Below, in pieces: positions 10,338 through 22,280 of a DNA stretch of 64,000 nt. The position numbers and the translations under genes were made by a program. Under the pieces are notes generated by a model that was not told the origin of the DNA, searched no databases, and was given only the letters and a program-made list of their open reading frames with translations. This DNA is from Diabrotica undecimpunctata (lineage: Eukaryota > Arthropoda > Insecta > Coleoptera > Chrysomelidae): NCBI RefSeq assembly GCF_040954645.1, contig NC_092810.1, positions 75,336,660-75,400,659 on the forward strand, written 5' to 3'. The first letter of the stretch is position 1, and each line of letters begins with the position of its first letter.

Positions 10338-10365
10338 TATAATTCTCTTCCAATTTTTATATTCA
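10150..10365 (-). pseudogene. gag N-terminal fragment with expanded (TA)n
   Basis: This is a coiled-coil piece of the family gag (EENYRKLEKKIE to ETAEKKVANEI) interrupted by about 31 TA units (10273-10335). On its left it stops abruptly in unrelated DNA. On its right it is fused to the integrase fragment of copy B at a short A/T-rich microhomology. It derives from a different copy than B, probably by recombination. Confidence 0.75.
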
Positions 10366-10640
10366 TTACTCCATTTTCTGTTTCCTATATGGCCAAACAT
10401 TAAATATTCTGGTACTTCCTCTGTATTTAAATTATGTGTATTATTTAAAAAATATTCTACTTGTGGTATATGTTGCTCCCACGTTTCATGTTGATTCTGG
10501 CATACTATTGTTAAATATTTTATAACTTTTTTAATATATCTTTCTGCAGGATTTGCCTGAGGATGTCTGATACTTGTAAAATGAATGTTGATTCCCTTTT
10601 TCTCACAAAATGCCCGAAAATTTTGGTTGTTAAAATATGG
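10366..10640 (-). pseudogene. Integrase fragment of copy B
   Basis: This is the middle of the integrase (YFNNQNFRAFCEKKG to FGHIGNRKWSNEY), including the catalytic Glu region but not the two Asp residues. Upstream it is joined directly to the gag 3' end by the same deletion seen in copy C, and downstream it is cut off by the gag fragment at 10365. Confidence 0.8.
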
Positions 10641-10662
10641 CCTAACTTGTAATTCAGAAAGT

Positions 10663-11976
10663 TTACTGAACAAAATTTTGATTATTAGAATTGTCAGATT
10701 GTATCTGACCACTAGGATCTGATGTCCTATGTCTTTCCCTACTCTGACTTCTACTCACATTTTCTTGCCTTGTACTATTTCGTTCCCTGTCTTCGCAGCT
10801 TCTATTCCTTCGAACACAATTTACCTGTCTGTTATAGTTAGGTCGCTCTGTATTTCTTCTATTGTTAAAATCTTGTCTATTATAATTAGTATTGTTATTA
10901 AAGTTTTGTCTATTATAACTAGTATTGTTATTAAGATTCTGTCTATTTTGATTATTGTTATTATTATTAAAATTTTGTAAACTATCACCATACCTAGTAT
11001 TATTGTTATATGATTGTCTATATTGTTGATTATCATTCTTATTATATTGAAAGTTATTATTGCCTTTTCTATTGTTGTTATTATTACTTGTCATATTACC
11101 TCTTTGTATTCTTTGAATAAAATTAATAAAACTCTCTATTGTTTGAATATTTTGTACAGTTACTGTTTGCACAACATCAGCATCAAAATGTCTAGATACA
11201 TTTAAGACTGTTTCATCCTCTCTAAGTGGTGGTTCTAAATATTTTGCAACTGTTATCAGTTTTAATGCATAATCTACCATATTTGATTTTAAATTGTGAT
11301 TATACTTTCCAAAATATAGAATTTCTCTAAACTTTGCTTGCTCTAATTCACCCCAATAATAATTTAAAAATTTATTTTCAAATGTTTGAAAATTATCTAA
11401 ATCATTTTCAATACTAGCAAACCAAGTTGCTGCATTGTCATTTAATGTCATTCTAATATAATCTTTAATATCATTAATATTATTCACTAATCTTAATTTA
11501 TGTTTTAAACTGTTTATGTATACTCTAGGATGCAAATTTTTTATATTACCAGTGAATTTAATCCCAGTCTCATTTGTTAAATTTAAGTAAGGTCTCCCTA
11601 TGTCTCTCATTTGTGAAATATCATCTATTCTCTGTTCCACATTTCTTATTTGATTACTATTTATTTGGATATTTTGTTGTATATCGTCTAATTTTTCTTC
11701 TGTGTTTCTCCTGTCTTCGTTAATTTTTACTTCTAAGTTACATTTCTGCAACTCTATTTTCTGTTCTATATCTATCTTATTATCTTGAATAATCCTCTTT
11801 ACTTCTGTCCTCTCATTGTCTATCCTTTTCTTGTAGTCATTCCGTATACTTTTTATTTCATTTGCTACTTTTTTCTCTGCAGTTTCAAGTTTTTTATCCA
11901 TTTGTTTTTCTATTTGTTTTACAATTTTATTTTTATTATCTTCTATTTTCTTTTCTAATTTTCTATAATTCTCTTC

Positions 11977-12026
<50 letters not shown>

Positions 12027-12344
12027 TATAATTCTCTTCCAATTTTTTTATGTCTTCTTTGATTTCTTTTGAATTCTCTTCCATTTTTTTGTATTCTCTT
12101 CCATTTTCTGTTCCATTTTTCTCATGTCTTCTTTGATTTCTTTTGAATTCTCTTCCATTGTCTTGTTCATCTGCATCATTAATGACATCAAAGCTGCCAT
12201 ATTGACATTTTCCTCTCTTTCTGGATTCAGTTCTGCAGTATTTTGTGGAGCTTGAACTAAAATCTCCTCTTGTACAGGTTGTGTTTCTACTTCAACATCT
12301 TCTTCATTCTTTTTGCTTCTTGTACCTTTCTTTCCTTGAGACAT
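10663..12344 (-). pseudogene. gag: gag of copy B (frameshift, Ile-Tyr tract)
   Basis: The ATG is at 12344 (MSQGKKGTRSKK) and the stop at 10663. A 1-base loss in an A-run (7 instead of 8) near 12083 shifts the frame. Copy C has exactly the same loss. The downstream frame (from 12084) is open and contains a (TA)n tract at 11979-12025 translated as about eight Ile-Tyr pairs between two EENYR repeats, then the coiled coil, the capsid-like region and the Asn/Arg-rich tail. The slippery AAATTTT before the stop is kept. Confidence 0.85.
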
Positions 12345-12466
12345 TTTGAGACTTTACTTGTTCAAATATAATTAAAAATAAAATCTATAATTTTTTCTTT
12401 CTACTGATAATTAATTTAATTATATGAGAGCACTTATCTTCCCAAACTAATTCTTTTAAATAGAGA

Positions 12467-12484
12467 GCCCCACGTTGGGCGCCA
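12467..12484 (-). other. Primer binding site of copy B, tRNA-Lys(CUU)
   Basis: The minus strand reads TGGCGCCCAACGTGGGGC, three bases from the LTR end. As I recall, this matches the 3' end of insect tRNA-Lys(CUU) completely over 18 nt. Confidence 0.85.
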
Positions 12485-12487
12485 AAT

Positions 12488-13812
12488 TGTTATGATGTAT
12501 TGTTTGTGAATGATGAGCAATGAGTATTTTTTAATAATATAGGGTTTTTATCGCGGTTCTCAAAGAATTAGTTTGTAAGTACTTTTTTAAATCATCTTTA
12601 TTATATCTATTATGAAACACACATATATATTTAACCTAGCCAATGTAAATTTAAAATAAACTATCTTTAAATTAAAATTCTTATGAAACTAATTAAATGC
12701 TATAGACAATGTAAAATTTAAACAAACTATCTTCAAAATTGAAATTGTTATGACACTAACTAAATTATATTAACAAATTTTTGTACCTTTCTGCCACTGA
12801 ATGCCTAAATGAACTGTTTTCCACTGTATAGATTATAATCACCACTCAATGTCTTCTTCGCAGCTTCGGTTATCCTTGTTTTTGTGAAATTAGTTTTTCC
12901 AATTATCAGCTTCCACCAATTTAAGATATTTTTCTTCACCAGCATTTATAAACCACCAAGCAAACCAGCAAACAGCATTTATTTTTATTCTTCTTTTCAA
13001 TATATCAATATCCAATCACCAAAAATATTATTTAATTTTAATATTCAATTAATACTTCTTCCATTATCATCATTTATACATAACATAATTTTTAATCTTC
13101 AATAATATTTTCTTTATACTGTTTCTTAATCTTGATTTAACTCACTATATTGAACAATTGTAACTGATTGACTGCGTCTAACTAATTTTCATACTAAAAC
13201 TGGCCATCATAGTAACTGTAACTCATAAATGATTGACTAACTGAATGGAATGGACCCTAACTGAATGGACTGAATCCAAATCACCGGGTATTTATATCTT
13301 TTTGGATGTTCCAGAATCATCTCGCAAGAAATCCTGTTCGATTTGTTCCATTAAACACATGTCTGAATTTTCTGGAACAATCCATTTCGCACACAAGGCC
13401 ATCTCCGGTGATATAGAAAATTCCTTACTTTTCTATTGATAATTTTGTTGACATTTAGGCTTTTCAGATCAGAAAATACACTTAAATCAGTAACTATATA
13501 TAAATTAAACATTTTAAACTAACATTATTATAACCCCACTTTATATTCCTAATTATTAATTTCTATCTGTCACTTACTGTATAGTTGGTTGCCTAGTCAC
13601 ATGGCTCACTTAAATATATCTACAATATTATAATTATTAAAATACAACTTTTTACAATTATTATATGCTAATTTCTTAAAAATGCCCTCACATAAATAAT
13701 TTTTATTAAATTCTCTAGTATATAACTTCTTAAAATAACCAAATACTTGTTATATCTAATATTATCTAGTATATAACTTATAAATTATTTTCTTTAAACA
13801 CCAATCATCTCA
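12488..13812 (-). repeat. LTR shared by copies B and C
   Basis: This is a 1,325-bp LTR with a primer binding site on its left and the GGGGTA polypurine-like tract of copy C on its right (13813-13822). It therefore serves as 5' LTR for B and 3' LTR for C. A perfect HSE pattern lies at 13365-13377 and a second at 13309-13316, next to a TATA box near 13288-13299. About ten substitutions separate it from 16723-18047. Confidence 0.9.
13288..13377 (-). promoter_or_regulatory. HSE-like motifs and TATA box in shared LTR
   Basis: GAA-tt-TTC-tg-GAA (perfect three-unit HSE) is at 13365-13377. TTC-ca-GAA at 13309-13316 is followed by the TATA box on the minus strand. The spacer dinucleotides differ from copy A while the GAA/TTC cores are kept. 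The equivalent sites at 17544-17551 and 17600-17612 are in the next LTR. Confidence 0.55.
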
Positions 13813-14302
13813 ATACCCCAAAATTAAATTTAAAATAAATAATTTACTTATTATTTCTTTAAATATTAATTTTCTTATCCACATACCTTAGTAAATATAA
13901 TAAGTTAACTAATTTAATTTCTTATTTAAAAATTGTTCTATTAAGTACGCCTGTTTCCATGTCTACGTCAAACTGTCATGTCAAATGGAAGTTTGTATGT
14001 TTATTTATAGACAAAATCTAGGAATTATTTCCATTCAACAGGCTTTCATCCATATGAATTGGTAAGTTTTACACTTTATTATATTAGAAAGACATTTATA
14101 GAATCAATTTTGTATCTAACCCCAAATTATGATTTTTAGGATACAAAATAATTTCCATATGTACAAGACAATAAATATGATGTCAAATTAATTCACAACA
14201 ATGAAATCTACCATCTATTTAACAAATCAAGTCTATTGAATAAAATGGATATATTAGTGAACTGTTAGTGTTTTTATATTAGTGTTAAAAGTATAGAAAA
14301 CA
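13813..14302. other. 3' non-coding internal region of copy C
   Basis: It matches 7309-7809 of copy A in reverse. No gene was seen. It contains the polypurine-like GGGGTA beside the LTR. Confidence 0.6.
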
Positions 14303-14897
14303 TTATTCAATCTCTTCATAATATTTAAAAATGTCATTGATATGAAAAATTCCTCTAGGTCTATTATCTGTATCTATTAACACATAACTATTTAGTCCAT
14401 TCTGATTTTCAATTCTATATGGACCTTCAAACATTGGTTGTAATTTCTTACAACGGTTTTCTTTAAAATTACTTTTTCTAAGTGAACGAATCAACACTTG
14501 GTCTCCTTTTTGAAATGTGATTGGTTTTTTTATTTTTTGATTTTGTCTTCTGATATATTTTTCAGCTTTCCTTCTAATTCGGTTATTCACTTTCTGCATT
14601 ACTTGTTCTAACATATCCTGATTATATTCATTACTCCATTTTCTGTTTTCTATATGGCCAAACATTAAATATTCTGGTACTTCCTCTGTATTTAAATTAT
14701 GTGTATTATTTAAAAAATATTCTACTTGTGGTATATGTTGCTCCCACGTTTCATGTTGATTCTGGCATACTATTGTTAAATATTTTATAACTTTTTTAAT
14801 ATATCTTTCTGCAGGATTTGCCTGAGGATGTCTGATACTTGTAAAATGAATGTTGATTCCCTTTTTCTCACAAAATGCCCGAAAATTTTGGTTGTTA
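14303..14897 (-). pseudogene. Integrase C-terminal part of copy C
   Basis: An open frame runs from the fusion point through the catalytic Glu segment (PAERYIKKV), FQKGDQVLIRS and FEGPYRI to the natural stop at 14303. The two catalytic Asp residues are deleted. The frame is neither the gag frame nor the -1 pol frame at the junction, so normal frameshifting would not express it. Confidence 0.8.
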
Positions 14898-14927
14898 AAA
14901 TATGGCCTAACTTGTAATTCAGAAAGT

Positions 14928-16579
14928 TTACTGAACAAAATTTTGATTATTAGAATTGTCAGATTGTATCTGACCACTAGGATCTGATGTCCTATGTCTT
15001 TCCCTACTCTGACTTCTACTCACATTTTCTTGCCTTGTACTATTTCGTTCCCTGTCTTCGCAGCTTCTATTCCTTCGAACACAATTTACCTGTCTGTTAT
15101 AGTTAGGTCGCTCTGTATTTCTTCTATTGTTAAAATCTTGTCTATTATAATTAGTATTGTTATTAAAGTTTTGTCTATTATAACTAGTATTGTTATTAAG
15201 ATTCTGTCTATTTTGATTATTGTTATTATTATTAAAATTTTGTAAACTATCACCATACCTAGTATTATTGTTATATGATTGTCTATATTGTTGATTATCA
15301 TTCTTATTATATTGAAAGTTATTATTGCCTTTTCTATTGTTGTTATTATTACTTGTCATATTACCTCTTTGTATTCTTTGAATAAAATTAATAAAACTCT
15401 CTATTGTTTGAATATTTTGTACAGTTACTGTTTGCACAACATCAGCATCAAAATGTCTAGATACATTTAAGACTGTTTCATCCTCTCTAAGTGGTGGTTC
15501 TAAATATTTTGCAACTGTTATCAGTTTTAATGCATAATCTACCATATTTGATTTTAAATTGTGATTATACTTTCCAAAATATAGAATTTCTCTAAACTTT
15601 GCTTGCTCTAATTCACCCCAATAATAATTTAAAAATTTATTTTCAAATGTTTGAAAATTATCTAAATCATTTTCAATACTAGCAAACCAAGTTGCTGCAT
15701 TGTCATTTAATGTCATTCTAATATAATCTTTAATATCATTAATATTATTCACTAATCTTAATTTATGTTTTAAACTGTTTATGTATACTCTAGGATGCAA
15801 ATTTTTTATATTACCAGTGAATTTAATCCCAGTCTCATTTGTTAAATTTAAGTAAGGTCTCCCTATGTCTCTCATTTGTGAAATATCATCTATTCTCTGT
15901 TCCACATTTCTTATTTGATTACTATTTATTTGGATATTTTGTTGTATATCGTCTAATTTTTCTTCTGTGTTTCTCCTGTCTTCGTTAATTTTTACTTCTA
16001 AGTTACATTTCTGCAACTCTATTTTCTGTTCTATATCTATCTTATTATCTTGAATAATCCTCTTTACTTCTGTCCTCTCATTGTCTATCCTTTTCTTGTA
16101 GTCATTCCGTATACTTTTTATTTCATTTGCTACTTTTTTCTCTGCAGTTTCAAGTTTTTTATCCATTTGTTTTTCTATTTGTTTTACAATTTTATTTTTA
16201 TTATCTTCTATTTTCTTTTCTAATTTTCTATAATTCTCTTCTATTATATATATATATATTCTATAATTCTCTTCCAATTTTTTTATGTCTTCTTTGATTT
16301 TTTTTGAATTCTCTTCCATTTTTTTGTATTCTCTTCCATTTTCTGTTCCATTTTTCTCATGTCTTCTTTGATTTCTTTTGAATTCTCTTCCATTGTCTTG
16401 TTCATCTGCATCATTAATGACATCAAAGCTGCCATATTGACATTTTCCTCTCTTTCTGGATTCAGTTCTGCAGTATTTTGTGGAGCTTGAACTAAAATCT
16501 CCTCTTGTACAGGTTGTGTTTCTACTTCAACATCTTCTTCATTCTTTTTGCTTCTTGTACCTTTCTTTCCTTGAGACAT
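14928..16579 (-). pseudogene. gag: gag of copy C (frameshift, short Ile-Tyr tract)
   Basis: It has the same start (16579) and the same A-run frameshift near 16313 as copy B. The (TA)n tract at 16245-16259 is short, giving two to three Ile-Tyr pairs. The downstream frame (16319-14928) is fully open with coiled coil, capsid-like region and Asn/Arg-rich tail, and is otherwise nearly identical to copy B. Confidence 0.85.
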
Positions 16580-16701
16580 TTTGAGACTTTACTTGTTCAA
16601 ATATAATTAAAAATAAAATCTATAATTTTTTCTTTCTACTGGTAATTAATTTAATTATATGAGAGCACTTATCTTCCCAAACTAATTCTTTTAAATAGAG
16701 A

Positions 16702-16719
16702 GCCCCACGTTGGGCGCCA
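16702..16719 (-). other. Primer binding site of copy C, tRNA-Lys(CUU)
   Basis: It is identical to the copy B site and sits three bases from the LTR end at 16723. Confidence 0.85.
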
Positions 16720-16722
16720 AAT

Positions 16723-18047
16723 TGTTATGATGTATTGTTTGTGAATGATGAGCAATGAGTATTTTTTAATAATATAGGGTTTTTATCGCGGTTCTCAAAG
16801 AATTAGTTTGTAAGTACTTTTTTAAATTATCTTTATTATATCTATTATGAAACACACATATATATCTAACCTAGCCAATGTAAATTTAAAATAAACTATC
16901 TTTAAATTAAAATTCTTATGAAACTAATTAAATGCTATAGACAATGTAAAATTTAAACAAACTATCTTCAAAATTGAAATTGTTATGACACTAACTAAAT
17001 TATATTAACAAATTTTTGTACCTTTCTGTCACTGAATGCCTAAATAAACTGTTTTCCACTGTATAGATTATAATCACCACTCAATGTCTTCTTCGCAGCT
17101 TCGGTTATCCTTGTTTTTGTGAAATTAGTTTTTCCAATTATCAGCTTCCACCAATTTAAGATATTTTTCTTCACCAGCATTTATAAACCACCAAGCAAAC
17201 CAGCAAACAGCATTTATTTTTATTCTTCTTTTCAATATATCAATCTCCAATCACCAAAAATATTATTTAATTTTAATATTCAATTAATACTTCTTCCATT
17301 ATCATCATTTATACATAACATAATTTTTAATTTTCAATAATATTTTCTTTATACTGTTTCTTAATCTTGATTTAACTCACTATATTGAACAATTGTAACT
17401 GATTGACTGCCTCTAACTAATTTTCATACTAAAACTGGCCATCATAGTAACTGTAACTCATAAATGATTGACTAACTGAATGGAATGGACCCTAACTGAA
17501 TGGACTGAATCCAAATCACCGGGTATTTATATCTTTTTGGATGTTCCAGAATCATCTCGCAAGAAATCCTGTTCGATTTGTTCCATTAAACACATGTCTG
17601 AATTTTCTGGAACAATCCATTTCGCAAACAAGGCCATCTCCGGTGATCTAGAGAATTCCTTACTTTTTTATTGATAATTTTGTTGACATTTAGGCTTTTC
17701 AGATCAGAAAATACACTTAAATCAGTAACTATATATAAATTAAACATTTTAAACTAACATTATTATAACCCCACTTTATATTCCTAATTATTAATTTCTA
17801 TCTGTCACTTACTGTATAGTTGGTTGCCTAGTCACATGGCTCACTTAAATATATCTACAATATTATAATTATTAAAATACAACTTTTTACAATTATTATA
17901 TGCTAATTTCTTAAAAATGCCCTCACATAAATAATTTTTATTAAATTCTCTAGTATATAACTTCTTAAAATAACCAAATACTTGTTATATCTAATATTAT
18001 CTAGTATATAACTTATAAATTATTTTCTTTAAACACCAATCATCTCA
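16723..18047 (-). repeat. LTR shared by copies C and D
   Basis: This 1,325-bp LTR is flanked by the PBS of copy C on the left and by the polypurine-like tract and pol end of copy D on the right. It acts as 5' LTR of C and 3' LTR of D. HSE-like motifs lie at 17600-17612 and 17544-17551. Confidence 0.9.
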
Positions 18048-20263
18048 ATACCCCAAAATTAAATTTAAAATAAATAATTTACTTATTATTTCTTGAAATA
18101 ATAATTTTCTTATCCACATACCTTAGTAAATATAATAAATTAACTAATTTAATTTCTTATTTAAAAATTGTTCTATTAAGTACGCCTGTTTCCATGTCTA
18201 CGTCAAACTGTCATGTCAAATGGAAGTTTGTATGTTTATTTATAGACAAAATCTAGGAATTATTTCCATTCAACAGGCTTTCATCCATATGAATTGGTAA
18301 GTTTTACACTTTATTATATTAGAAAGACATTTATAGAATCAATTTTGTATCTAACCCCAAATTATGATTTTTAGGGTACAAAATAATTTCCATATGTACA
18401 AGACAATAAATATGATGTCAAACTAATTCACAACAATGAAATCTACCATCTATTTAACAAATCAAGTCTATTGAATAAAATGGATATATTAGTGAACTGT
18501 TAGTGTTTTTATATTAGTGTTAAAAGTATAGAAAACATTATTCAATCTCTTCATAATATTTAAAAATGTCTTTGATATGAAAAATTCCTCTAGGTCTATT
18601 ATCTGTATCTATTAACACATAACTATTTAGTCCATTCTGATTTTCAATTCTGTATGGACCTTCAAACATTGGTTGTAGTTTCTTACAACGGTTTTCTTTA
18701 ACATTACTTTTTCTAAGTGAACGAATTAACACTTGGTCTCCTTTTTGAAATGTGATTGGTTTTTTTATTTTTTGATTTTGTCTTCTGATATATTTTTCAG
18801 CTTTCCTCCTAATTCGGTTATTCACTTTCTGCATTACTTGTTCTAACATATCCTGATTATATTCATTACTCCATTTTCTGTTTCCTATATGGCCAAACAT
18901 TAAATATTCTGGTACTTCCTCTGTATTTAAATTATGTGTATTATTTAAAAAATATTCTACTTGTGGTATATGTTGCTGCCACGTTTCATGTTGATTCTGG
19001 CATACTATTCTTAAATATTTTATAACTTCTTTAATATATCTTTCTGCAGGATTTGCCTGAGGATGTCTGATACTTGTAAAATGAATGTTGATTCCCTTTT
19101 TCTCACAAAATGCCCGAAAATTTTGGTTGTTAAAATATGCAATGCAATTTCTAAACTAAATGGTCCTATTTCTTCGAAAAATTGATTAATATAAAATTTC
19201 AATGTTTTAACATTTGTTCTTGAGCAGGGATATAGTTTAATAAATTTTGTATATAAATCAACTATCACTAGTATATGCTTTTTTCCTGTTGGACTTGGAA
19301 TTAAATTTGAGATAAAATCCATGGACACTGTATTTAGTTTTTCATATACAACATTAGATCTATATGTGTTCTGGTTTTTGAAATTCTTTTCTTTGTTTAT
19401 TTGACATATTGGGCATTGGGTAGTAATTTCCTTTGCTATACTTATGTCATTCTTTGCAAAATAATTGTCCCTAAATAGCATCCATAGCTTTCTTGAACCA
19501 ATATGCATGTAATTGTTATGTAAATTTTTCAATATTTTCCTTGCCAAAGTTCTACTTATTACATATACTTCTATGCCATTTATTATTTTATAATAAACCC
19601 CATCTTTCTTAAGGACTTTTTGTTTTTCACTCAAATTGATCTGATCTCTTATGATTTCTTCTTTAGAATATAATCCAGTTCTTTCTACTAATTGATTTAA
19701 TCCAATTTTTATTGTTCGCTGCCCTTTTTGTGATGTATTTTCTAACCTTGATAAAGCATCTGCCACTATGTTGGATTTTCCAGAAATGTATTTGATTTCA
19801 AAGGAGTATTCACTCAATATTAGACTCCACCTATGTATTCTACTGTTTCCATATTTGTTATTTAATATAGATGTTAAAGCTTGGTGATCTGTTTCTATAG
19901 TAAATTCATTACCCAACAAATAAAATCTTAATTTTGTGACACAGTGTATGATACTTGCTAGTTCTAATTCAGAAACTGAGTAACCCTTTTCATGTGGCTT
20001 TGTAATTCTTGAAATGAATTGTATTGGGTATTCGACCCCATCATGTATTTGTAATAATACCCCTGATAATCTCTCTATGGATGCATCTGTTCTTAATATG
20101 AATGGCTGTGTGTAGTCAGGATAGTATATTTTTAAATTTGACAGAAAAATGTTTTTGATTTCTTGGAATGCTAGTTCTCTTCTCTGATCCCATCTCCATT
20201 TTACACCTTTTTTTTAGTAGTTCAAGTAATGGAATTTCTTTTATACTTAGATCTGGTATCATC

Positions 20264-20264
<1 letters not shown>
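18048..20264 (-). mobile_element. Gypsy copy D, pol-containing, truncated in RT
   Basis: This is the third unit of the array. It runs from the 3' LTR rightward through non-coding DNA (18048-18537), integrase, RNase H and the RT end, and stops at a (TA)n tract at 20265, where copy A continues into the rest of RT. Gag and most of RT are absent. Confidence 0.87.
18538..20264 (-). pseudogene. pol: pol of copy D: RT end, RNase H, integrase
   Basis: From upstream to downstream the minus strand holds the RT thumb (interrupted at a T-run near 20210) and RNase H with ETDHQAL and ADALSR (frame 19919-19020). The integrase zinc finger and the first Asp (VDLYTK) follow. Near 19140-19160 a 5-bp duplication plus a deletion removes the IDNA segment with the second catalytic Asp and shifts the frame. 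The integrase C-terminal part resumes at 18900-18538. At 20225 it keeps the Gln codon and at 19440 the readable sequence that are stops in copy A. Confidence 0.85.

Positions 20265-20294
<30 letters not shown>
20265..20294. repeat. (TA)n at the copy D / fold-back unit junction
   Basis: About 15 TA units lie at the exact point where copy D sequence ends and the next unit starts. Confidence 0.85.
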
Positions 20295-20298
<4 letters not shown>

Positions 20299-20357
20299 CG
20301 TATCGACCCATAAATCGTATTAAATCCAGCCTTTATCGTATTAAAACGTATTGTTAC
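20295..20357 (+). repeat. Left inverted terminus of unit E
   Basis: It contains two CGTATTAAA repeats and ends in GTTAC, after which RT sequence in the opposite sense begins immediately. Confidence 0.85.
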
Positions 20358-20999
20358 GTTAATATGTTATCCATTACTCTGTGGAATGTAGCTGGGGCAT
20401 TTCTAAGTCCAAATGGCATTCTTAAAATTCATAGTAACCGTTTTCGGTGTTGAAAGCTGTTTTTGGGATGTCTTCTTCTGCCATTTCTATTTGGTGAAAC
20501 CCAGATGCTAAGTCTAGCGTGGTAAAGTACTGACCACGTCCTAATTTGTACAAGAGATCAGTAATGTTTGGAAGTAGATATCTAATCTATTTCCTAAAGT
20601 GATAGCATTTAAACGTCGGTAGTCAACTACTTCGCGAAATTTAGGTTTGTTGGAGGCATCGAGTTTTTTAGGAACCGCCCAAATCGGTGGTGACCATGGA
20701 GAATTAGACGGTCTGATGATATTTTATTTATGATATGTTGATTGCCAACCTCCGTAGCGGAGATGGCACCTGAAGAAGAAGATGATTTTTTGGGGTAACA
20801 TGCCTTGAAGTTGATTTTGGACTTCTTTACGATATATTTCCGGATATCTATATGATTTAGAATATATTGGAATCTCGTTAGAAGTTTTTATATTATGTTT
20901 GATTTTATTAGTGAAAGACAATTGGTTGCCCTCAATATGAAAAATGTCGGAATATTCTCTTATTAGTTTTAAAATGAAATTCCGCTCTTCGGTATTCAT
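20358..20999 (-). pseudogene. RT N-terminal half of unit E
   Basis: The minus strand encodes LSFTNKIKHNIKT, PIYSKSYRYPE and the palm start through MDNIL, matching 24030-24600 of copy F. A short non-LTR tail insertion interrupts it at about 20725-20795. It has several frameshifts and ends at the left terminus before the catalytic YxDD. Confidence 0.8.
20725..20795 (+). mobile_element. Short 3' tail of non-LTR element inside RT of unit E
   Basis: The plus strand reads GATTGCCAACCTCCGTAGCG and onward through a GATGGCACCTGAAGAAG end, flanked by an approximate 10-bp duplication (ATGATATTTT type). It is the same insertion, at the same site, as in copy F (24165-24246). It therefore predates the separation of the two copies. 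Confidence 0.75.
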
Positions 21000-22280
21000 A
21001 TGTTTAGTACGGATTTTAGAAATATCAAATTTAAATTTTTCGGTATATATAGAACTAAGATTGGGATGATTTATTTATTCGTATTCATTGAACTTTTCAA
21101 CTTCTATTGGTGAACTTAAATCAACATTAAAATGGGACTCTGATGAGTTCGTAATAGTGCATAAGGCTTCATTATTAACAACTCTTGTAATACATTGGGG
21201 AATTTCTAATTTTCCTAATTTTGTATACGGTACAATTAAGTCACCATTTTCTATATTTGTTATGTTTAACCTAATTACTTGTTCGGAACGTAGAGACACT
21301 ACTATACAATTCGTGGTGTCAGCGGCCGGTCTATAATAGTTAATTTTAATTGAACAAGTAGGTGTTTTTAGTAAATTATTTACTAAATCAATATTTGCGT
21401 GTAATAATTTTAAATTATCTAATCCTAATAAGCAATCGAAATAATCGTGAAACTTGAATATATGATAATTTAAATTTAGCGGCTTTTTATGCCTAAATAT
21501 AGACGAAGAAGGAATTACGGTACAGAAATTTTCCTTGGTAGTTCCAAGAGCAGTAGAAATTTGAAATGGTTTTTTAAATATTGAATTTTTAAAATATTTG
21601 TCATTCTTTGTTATTTAAGTTTAATAATTCTACATGCTGTGGTATTCTTCCGAGGCTAGCTCCTCTATGGTCTTGGGATGAACTTTCAGGACAATCCATA
21701 TTATCTATATTATAAAGTTCTTCCGCGATAATATTTTTATTTTGGCTTGCAAAATTATTGGGGTTACGGGAATGAGTCCTATTTTCAAAGTTTTGCGTTG
21801 GTCTGTACGTATTATTAGCTGTTGTACGCATTGGAGTAGGGTTTGGGAATTTTCTAGTCGGATTGGCTTGAAAGCATTATTGTCTCCATTAAAATTTGTA
21901 TTTCTGCTTGTACTAGGATTATTTTGTAAAGAAGATTGTCTCATATATTGAGAATTCGGAGGATCTATAGTGTTTTTCTGTGTTGAAAATTGATTCCTTG
22001 GTGTGTATTGAATTTGGGGTTGATGTATACTTTGTTGGTTTTGTCGGAAATTGGATTTTGGTCTGGATGAATAATTATTATTTTGATAAAGTTTGGGATG
22101 TTTACTGTGAGAAGAATTATTTTGTTCGTGGTATATTTAAAATCGTTTGTTAGGATGCCTAATGCAGAATTTAAATCTGGAGGATTCTTTGTACGCATTA
22201 AGGTTCCAAGAGGTTCTTTTAACCCACGTAACAGTACTCATAATGGTATATTCGTTAATGCCCATTTGATCATCCAATCT
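21000..22280 (-). pseudogene. gag and protease remnants of unit E
   Basis: Pieces are scattered over frames. A short gag start near 22260 is joined to an Asn/Gln/Pro-rich gag tail (22200-21601, ending NIDNMDCPESS-like), so the capsid region is missing. A decayed protease stretch follows, then the post-protease segment at 21299-21075 (QVIRLNITNIENGDLIVPY). The arrangement matches the gag-protease order of the element at 59270-63966. Confidence 0.65.

Larger units (their letters stand above)
10366..13812 (-). mobile_element. Gypsy copy B, deletion derivative, 3'-truncated
   Basis: The 5' LTR is 12488-13812, with PBS, gag and an integrase fragment leftwards. Protease, RT, RNase H and the integrase start are deleted, and the 3' LTR is missing. 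Its 5' LTR is at the same time the 3' LTR of copy C, so the two form a tandem array. Confidence 0.85.
12488..18047 (-). mobile_element. Gypsy copy C, non-autonomous deletion derivative
   Basis: This is a complete LTR-to-LTR unit of 5,560 bp: 5' LTR 16723-18047, PBS, gag, a truncated integrase, 3' non-coding region, 3' LTR 12488-13812. About 3.3 kb of pol is missing (fusion point near 14898, equivalent to 3393 joined to 6710 of copy A). It keeps all cis signals for transcription, priming and packaging, so it could be mobilised in trans. Confidence 0.9.
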
